Shown here one piece after another: positions 7,851-11,465 of a DNA stretch of 11,465 bases. A program made the translations under genes and the position numbers. A model generated the notes under the pieces. That model was not told where the DNA came from and ran no database searches. It saw nothing but the letters and a program-made list of their open reading frames with translations. Within the stretch, counting starts at the first letter, position 1. Each line of letters opens with the position of its first letter. The DNA is from JAKAGZ01 sp035266865 (GTDB lineage Bacteria; Bacteroidota; Ignavibacteria; Ignavibacteriales; Ignavibacteriaceae): the NCBI GenBank assembly GCA_035266865.1, contig DATFMR010000163.1:1-11465 (forward strand), given 5' to 3'.

Positions 7851-8158
7851 GAGTAAAGTTCCTACGCCCGGCCGTCTCGATATGCAGGTTGCAGCTGGAC
7901 AGACTCCCCTGGGCAGCGTAAACTTTAAATGAATTCCTAAAATTATGCCGCCATTACCTGCAGAAAAAAACTCCCCCCACTTTTAATTATATTCAAAATA
8001 AGAATGCGCGGTCAAACAGATTTTTTTGTTTGAGGTTATCAAATTAAATAGGAATTAGAGTCGTAAAAAGATTTATTTTATTTCTCCGCACAATTTCTTA
8101 GAGAAATCAATTCAGGCCGTTATTTTTCACGCGATAGTTTTTAGATGCATAATAATAG

Positions 8159-8214
8159 ATTCTCATATACATATGATTTCTCCCCCCGGGCGGGGGAATA
8201 GAAATTCTGAGAAT
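8159..8214. repeat. 56-bp nested inverted repeat with C5/G5 core
   Basis: Three arms pair around one centre: ATTCTCA (8159-8165) with TGAGAAT (8208-8214), ATTTCT (8176-8181) with AGAAAT (8200-8205), and CCCCC (8182-8186) with GGGGG (8192-8196), leaving a five-base loop. A three-base AAT bulge and a small internal loop interrupt the stem. The C/G core stands out against the AT-rich background. It could be a structured RNA, a REP-like repeat or an unusual terminator; no T-run follows it, so I do not call it a terminator. Confidence 0.55.
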
Positions 8215-8372
8215 GTTATAATCAGTCATCCCGATACTTTTCCATCATAGGTAGAAAAACCCGATGATCGCTGTTTTTTCAGTAGTATGCTTTCCGAATG
8301 TTTCCGAAATTGAATTAATTAAAATGATCACATCATAAATTATTAATTACCAGAGAAAAACGCTTTATTTTT

Positions 8373-8401
8373 TTTACCAAAAATTTACCAAAAGTTTACC
8401 A
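8373..8401. repeat. Three TTTACCA direct repeats at exact 11-bp spacing
   Basis: TTTACCA occurs at 8373-8379, 8384-8390 and 8395-8401, each start 11 bp after the last, with A-rich spacers (AAAA, AAAG). One helical turn per unit places all copies on the same face of DNA, the usual geometry for cooperative protein binding (iterons, operators, recombinase arm sites). The array is 58 bp upstream of an HTH-protein gene. Confidence 0.55.
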
Positions 8402-8459
8402 GAATTATTATATTAATTGAAATCAACATTATAGAACGAACAAAGGCACAAATGTTATT

Positions 8460-8900
8460 ATGAAAGATCAGAAGACAAAGGATAAATTTATTGAGCTAAG
8501 GGCTGAAGGATTATCCTACAATAAAATCTCAAAAAAGATCCGAACATCAAAACCTATACTTGTAAAATGGAATGATGATTTCAATGACCAAATAAAAAAA
8601 TTAAAAAATGAGCGATTCATAGAGACGCTTGAAAAATACAAAGTAACAAGAGAACAGCGTATAAGCCGGTTGTCGAATGCACTGGATAAAGCCTGGAATG
8701 AATTTGACCGGAAGAATTTCAAAGACCTGAGCAAAAAAGAATTGCTGCAAATGATAACACAAATCAACAAGCAATTATCAGAAGAGACTGACAAACTGAA
8801 AACGGATAAAGAGTTTTTGAAAGAAATAGGCCCAATGCGGATTGAAATCGTCAGAAGGCGTATTGGCCCCGGATATGATGATAAAAAAGAGGAGGATTAG
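8460..8900 (+). CDS. HTH / coiled-coil DNA-binding protein, probably mobile-element related
   Basis: The 146-residue, highly charged protein begins with a homeodomain-like helix-turn-helix (about 9-38: FIELRAEGLSYNKISKK then RTSKPILVKW), the arrangement of recombinase and phage terminase small-subunit N-termini. A long lysine/glutamate-rich helix (about 40-120) follows, likely a coiled coil for self-association, and a basic/acidic tail ends in DDKKEED. I recall similar short 'ELRAKGLS-x-I-A-K' proteins from integrative or phage-derived regions of many bacteria, but cannot verify this. No catalytic domain is present, so it is not itself a transposase or recombinase. There is no clear ribosome binding site; the ATG at 8460 gives a complete HTH. 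It stands alone among repeats, which fits a remnant or cargo gene of a mobile element. The specific function is unknown. Confidence 0.72.
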   Translation: MKDQKTKDKFIELRAEGLSYNKISKKIRTSKPILVKWNDDFNDQIKKLKNERFIETLEKYKVTREQRISRLSNALDKAWNEFDRKNFKDLSKKELLQMITQINKQLSEETDKLKTDKEFLKEIGPMRIEIVRRRIGPGYDDKKEED

Positions 8901-8970
8901 CCGGTAAATTAAAATGGGTTTTTTTATGCCGGCGGATAATTTTGCGTTAGTCTGCATGGTTGGTTTCTCG

Positions 8971-9069
8971 CAGATTACGCAGATTACGCAGATTACTCAG
9001 ATTGCTCAGATTACGCAGATTACGCTGATTGCTCAGATTACGCAGATTACGCAGATTGCGCAGATCGTC
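8971..9069. repeat. Tandem repeat, 9-bp unit CAGATTACG, about 11 copies
   Basis: Ten recognisable units run from 8971 to 9060 (exact CAGATTACG at units 1, 2, 5, 6, 8 and 9; variants CAGATTACT, CAGATTGCT, CTGATTGCT and CAGATTGCG), followed by one decayed unit. Variants recur in a pattern (ACG ACG then a GCT/GCG-type unit), suggesting duplication of higher-order blocks. Arrays of this word occur in intergenic DNA of several Bacteroidota-like genomes in my recollection. It is a slippage-prone minisatellite, not a CRISPR. Confidence 0.9.
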
Positions 9070-9264
9070 GCTGAATGCAGCGGACAGTTGTTGAAAAGGG
9101 GAGGTGGAATTTATTTAGGCCGTCAATGGGTTCTTATAAGGTTGGGTAATATATAATAGATCCCTACAGGTCATTTAGATATCCTGCAGAGTGGGATAAA
9201 CCGCAAAGAAGCACACTGACGAATCGGGGTAGGACTGTAAGAAATTCCTAATATTTACTTTGCC

Positions 9265-9493
9265 TTTCTTTTCTCTTGAAAGAAAAGAAACAAAAGTTCA
9301 AGGCTATAAATAAATTTGCTAAAAATTGTTTTGCTCCGTTAAAGAAAAATAACTCGACCCAATTGGTAGTAGTAATTTGCGATATTGAATAATTGGGTCT
9401 CGGACAAATTTTTCTTTAAACCTTCCTACTGACAGGCAGACACTTCGCGCAACAATTTTCTATCCACAAATTTATTTAAGGCCAATTTCTTTT
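9265..9493. repeat. Long imperfect palindrome, about 230 bp, non-coding
   Basis: The left arm (9283-9364) and right arm (9391-9493) are imperfect inverted copies around a 26-base centre. Matching blocks are AAAAGAAA with TTTCTTTT (9283-9290 / 9486-9493), AAATAAATTT with AAATTTATTT, AAAATTGTT with AACAATTTT (9322-9330 / 9450-9458), TTAAAGAAAAAT with ATTTTTCTTTAA (9339-9350 / 9408-9419) and ACCCAATT with AATTGGGT (9357-9364 / 9391-9398). The right arm has about 20 extra bases near 9421-9441. A small extra hairpin (TTTCTTTT, 9265-9272, with 9283-9290) sits at the left edge. It could be a MITE-like repeat or a folded RNA. Confidence 0.65.
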
Positions 9494-9553
9494 AAGATAT
9501 CAATGAATATTCAGAATTCTAAAATGAACCGAAGTGGCAGATTAAATAAGCAT

Positions 9554-9585
9554 AAAAAAAACCGGCATTATGTGCCGGGTTTTTT
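9554..9585. terminator. Rho-independent terminator after the SPOR-domain outer-membrane gene
   Basis: CCGGCA (9562-9567) and TGCCGG (9573-9578) form a GC stem with loop TTATG, flanked by A-runs on the left and T-runs on the right. Read on the minus strand it follows the outer-membrane gene by 21 bp and ends in a T-run, a canonical intrinsic terminator; it would also work in the plus direction. Confidence 0.88.
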
Positions 9586-9605
9586 AAATAAAATTTACTT
9601 TCCTG

Positions 9606-10940
9606 TTATTTTATATTAAGCCGGTTATAAACAGCCAGCGCTTCCTGCAGAGTATTAAAATACCCTATCCTTGCCCTGTAAAAAGTCCCTTTAAGTTTCG
9701 GGATATACATTGTTTCAACGAATGCATCATATCCCCTGTTCTTCAGACTTTCCACAACAGCTTCGGCTTTATTTTCTTCTTTCCAGGCCGAAACCTGTAT
9801 CACGTACAATTTACCGTCCGTCCAGATATCTTTCTGTATCATCGTCTGGTTATAGGAATCAAATTTTGGTTTAGTATCAACCGGTTTTACAGGTTCAACC
9901 TGTACGGCACAACCTTTACTATCGACCTGCGTTCCTGCGGGAGTTCCGGGGCATTTATCGAGATAATCCGGTACGCCGTCTTCATCCGAATCCAGGGGAC
10001 AGCCCATACTGTTTACTCTTATTCCGGCCGGAGTGTTTGGACATTTATCGAGATAATCAGGAACATTGTCTTTATCCGTATCAACAGGACAGCCTTCAGG
10101 ATCCACCTGCACACCTTTATACGTGATAGGACATTTATCGAGATAATCAGGAACTCCGTCATTATCGGAATCGAGAGGACAGCCGAAATCATCTACAAGA
10201 ACACCCGGCGGTGTTTCCCTGCATTGATCGACTTTATCCTCAATACCATCATTATCCGAATCTTTCTTAATCAAAAAAGCGTATGAAACCCCGACATTAA
10301 ATAACAAATATGCATCTTTCGACATTCCCTTAGTTAAATTGTCAAGATCATCATTTGAATAAAAATTCTCCGAAATGCTTGCGTTTAAGGCGATATTATC
10401 ATTCACAAAATAGCGTGCTCCTAATTCAATCGATGGAACCGCAGAGTGCGTTTTTGAATTAGGCGTGATCCTATTTCCACTGGGAACATCTATATGATCA
10501 ATATAAATATAATTTATACCCGGCATAATATACGGGTATAATTTTTCATTTATTCTGTAACCTAATTCTACCCCGATCCCTCCATATAAAATGGAAGTTT
10601 TAAATTCCGGCGGCAAGTTTTCATTTGATAATTCAAGACGTTTTCCTGCTAAATATCCTGAACCACCGTAAGCCCTGATGCCCGAAAAAAGATTTGAATT
10701 AATCGGCAAAAAATATTCGCCGGAACCTCTCCACGCAAAACTAAATGTTGAGCTATTATAATCTGTTTGACTGACCGTAGTTGAATATTCCAGAGAGAGT
10801 AAAACAGAACCACTTAAAGGGTGAAAAATCTTTTTCCCATCCTGTGCTGAAGAAGACCCTGAAAGGAACAGGAAGGAAATAATCAATAAAAAATAAATAT
10901 GGTTTTTATTGTAAAAACCGCGCTGTAATAATTTTGTCAT
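9606..10940 (-). CDS. Outer-membrane barrel protein with TSP type-3 repeats and C-terminal SPOR domain
   Basis: I start at ATG 10940 (444 residues) rather than the TTG at 10973, because it puts a normal signal peptide at the N-terminus: basic MTKLLQRGFYNKN, a hydrophobic core (about 14-26) and a likely cut after SSA (30-32). Residues about 40-222 are alternating strands typical of an eight-stranded OmpA-like barrel. Four 30-residue thrombospondin type-3 repeats follow (227-256, 257-286, 287-316, 317-346), each with a D-x-D-x-D-G/N-type calcium loop and two cysteines (240/254, 270/284, 300/314, 330/344). After a proline-rich linker (347-360), residues about 375-444 form a SPOR domain (KLYVIQVSAW...YRARIGYFNTLQEA). 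In relatives the last domain is usually OmpA-type; SPOR domains bind peptidoglycan glycan strands lacking stem peptides. The likely role is envelope tethering, perhaps at division sites. It is a single gene with its own terminator. Confidence 0.88.
   Translation of the reverse strand: MTKLLQRGFYNKNHIYFLLIISFLFLSGSSSAQDGKKIFHPLSGSVLLSLEYSTTVSQTDYNSSTFSFAWRGSGEYFLPINSNLFSGIRAYGGSGYLAGKRLELSNENLPPEFKTSILYGGIGVELGYRINEKLYPYIMPGINYIYIDHIDVPSGNRITPNSKTHSAVPSIELGARYFVNDNIALNASISENFYSNDDLDNLTKGMSKDAYLLFNVGVSYAFLIKKDSDNDGIEDKVDQCRETPPGVLVDDFGCPLDSDNDGVPDYLDKCPITYKGVQVDPEGCPVDTDKDNVPDYLDKCPNTPAGIRVNSMGCPLDSDEDGVPDYLDKCPGTPAGTQVDSKGCAVQVEPVKPVDTKPKFDSYNQTMIQKDIWTDGKLYVIQVSAWKEENKAEAVVESLKNRGYDAFVETMYIPKLKGTFYRARIGYFNTLQEALAVYNRLNIK
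9903..10262 (-). repeat. Four in-frame 90-bp coding repeats (TSP3 units)
   Basis: The DNA for the four 30-residue units is itself repetitive: CATTTATCGAGATAATC recurs at about 9952, 10042 and 10132, exactly 90 bp apart. The unit nearest the barrel is the most diverged (KVDQC instead of YLDKC), which suggests the other three arose by later duplication. Confidence 0.8.
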
Positions 10941-11465
10941 ATCTGACTCACAATTTTTTTTAGTTAAAAGCAAATGTCTATACCTAAAACGAAATTATCG
11001 GAAAAATTATCCCGGAAAATTCCGTTTTTATTTATTCAGCTTAGTTCCCGGCTTCTGCTTTATCTTATTTACTTAAAGATCTAATAAATTGAAATAACTT
11101 AATATGTTGAATATAAATGAATTAGTAGAGAAAAAAAACAAAATAATTTAAAAATTATACCCTTGCCTGAAGTCAATGATAAAGAGTATAATTTTTATAC
11201 GCTTATTTTGATGTAGTTATAAGAACGAAGATGCTGAAACAAGACTGCCTGACGTGAAATTCTTCAGTATTCAGGTAATATAACCTGTCATTTGTTCTTA
11301 GTTTATTAGAAAAACCTGTTCATTAATATTTTACAGGGTCTTAATTTTATAATTAATCTTTTATTTTTACTGTTCTTTTGCCTTGCCCTTCCTACTTTGT
11401 TCAGGGTCAATACAAAAGAACTAGCACGACTCGTTGAGGCAAGGATGGAAATAATTGTGCCTCTT
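10941..11465. other. Upstream region of the SPOR outer-membrane gene; no gene seen
   Basis: This 525-bp AT-rich stretch holds no supportable coding frame. Near the gene it has a tandem pair ATTATC-GGAAAA (10994-11005) and ATTATCCC-GGAAAA (11006-11019), the second overlapping a CGGAA-AA-TTCCG dyad (11013-11024). These are plausible regulatory sites, but I cannot place a promoter. The right end (from about 11372) is a repeat-like structure cut by the window edge. Confidence 0.5.
11372..11465. repeat. Inverted-repeat-rich element, truncated by window end
   Basis: GTTCTTTTG (11372-11380) pairs with CAAAAGAAC (11413-11421); CCTTGCC (11381-11387) can pair with GGCAAGG (11438-11444); GAGGCA (11436-11441) pairs with TGCCTC (11458-11463). 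The order, a T-rich/A-rich hairpin followed by an AAGGC-type word, is like the left end of the element at 9265-9493, so it may be a related repeat. The element runs off the window. Confidence 0.4.

Larger units (their letters stand above)
7764..8459. other. 696-bp gene-free region with repeats and hairpins
   Basis: I find no supportable gene here. From left to right it holds low-complexity TTCAATGTTCAGGGTTCAAT-type DNA (7770-7850) and a GC-richer patch (7861-7920). It then has a 7-bp stem hairpin TCAAACA/TGTTTGA (8012-8018 / 8027-8033) and a large nested inverted repeat (8159-8214). It ends with a fragment GTCATCCCG (8225-8233) matching the end of the 7181-7288 element, and the three phased TTTACCA repeats (8373-8401). 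The mosaic looks like accumulated repeat debris at an insertion-prone site. Confidence 0.6.
8901..9605. other. 705-bp gene-free region dominated by repeats
   Basis: No convincing gene lies here. It carries the 9-bp tandem repeat (8971-9069), about 190 bp of unremarkable sequence, the long imperfect palindrome (9265-9493) and the terminator of the minus-strand outer-membrane gene (9554-9585). An open frame at 8914-9156 exists only because the 9-bp unit keeps frame. Confidence 0.6.

Noticed and set aside
7852..7931. Short open frame of about 26 codons in the GC-richer patch after the cytochrome gene
   Set aside because: It is very short, has no ribosome binding site and no recognisable domain. 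A decayed gene fragment cannot be excluded, but there is no support for calling it.
8012..8033. Hairpin TCAAACA/TGTTTGA as a terminator
   Set aside because: The T-run is in the loop rather than after the stem and no gene ends nearby, so it does not fit an intrinsic terminator.
8516..8794. Minus-strand open frame opposite the HTH gene
   Set aside because: It is a serine/phenylalanine-rich antisense shadow of the lysine/glutamate-rich HTH gene.
8971..9069. Possible CRISPR array
   Set aside because: The unit is only 9 bp and contiguous, with no unique spacers and no cas genes nearby.
8914..9156. 80-residue open frame containing an (ITQ)n tract
   Set aside because: The frame is kept open by the 9-bp tandem repeat; there is no ribosome binding site, and the flanking residues show no domain. 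I treat the stretch as non-coding minisatellite.
2756..9605. A new defence or mobile multi-gene system
   Set aside because: Apart from the repeats and one HTH gene, the genes are a glyoxylate operon and a cytochrome; no nuclease, toxin, transposase or recombinase gene is visible on either strand.
10941..10973. Upstream TTG start for the SPOR outer-membrane protein
   Set aside because: It would put charged residues before the signal peptide; ATG 10940 gives a normal one.

Overview
The window is AT-rich bacterial DNA with a gene set typical of the Bacteroidota/Ignavibacteriota/Chlorobiota side of the tree. It has a TonB-dependent receptor, a barrel protein with thrombospondin type-3 repeats, and a glyoxylate-bypass operon. 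Clear AGGAG-type ribosome binding sites before two genes argue mildly against Bacteroidia proper, which mostly lack them, and fit Ignavibacteria-like lineages better. This placement is inference from gene content; there is no rRNA here to confirm it.

Layout: (1) 1-624 is the 3' end of an outer-membrane TonB-dependent receptor gene. (2) 694-1629, convergent with it, encodes a MerR-type regulator with a cobalamin-binding module (CarH/LitR class). (3) A 465-bp divergent intergenic region with palindromes leads into a four-helix inner-membrane protein of unknown function (2095-2676), closed by a strong two-way terminator. (4) 6915-2756 on the minus strand is a two-gene glyoxylate-shunt operon, malate synthase (aceB) then a large-form isocitrate lyase (aceA), 23 bp apart. 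(5) A divergent gene at 7395-7763 encodes a small membrane-anchored cytochrome c. (6) 7764-9605 is a gene-poor, repeat-rich accessory stretch. Its one convincing gene encodes an HTH/coiled-coil protein (8460-8900), surrounded by several unrelated repeat types. (7) 10940-9606 on the minus strand encodes a secreted outer-membrane protein: beta-barrel, four 30-residue calcium-binding-type repeats, then a C-terminal SPOR domain. (8) 10941-11465 has no gene and ends inside another repeat-like structure.

Functionally, the best understood unit is aceB-aceA: the two enzymes bypass the CO2-releasing steps of the TCA cycle and allow growth on acetate or fatty acids. No aceK is visible. The lyase carries a C-terminal extension like that of mycobacterial ICL2, which is known to be activated by acetyl-CoA, so flux control may sit in the enzyme itself. 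The rest are individual envelope, regulatory and electron-transfer genes without an obvious shared pathway.

No defence system, CRISPR array or clearly new multi-gene system is visible. The most unusual material is the non-coding repeat DNA between 7181 and 9493, the helically phased TTTACCA repeats before the HTH gene, the cobalamin regulator lacking the usual light-state histidine ligand, and the barrel-TSP3-SPOR fusion.
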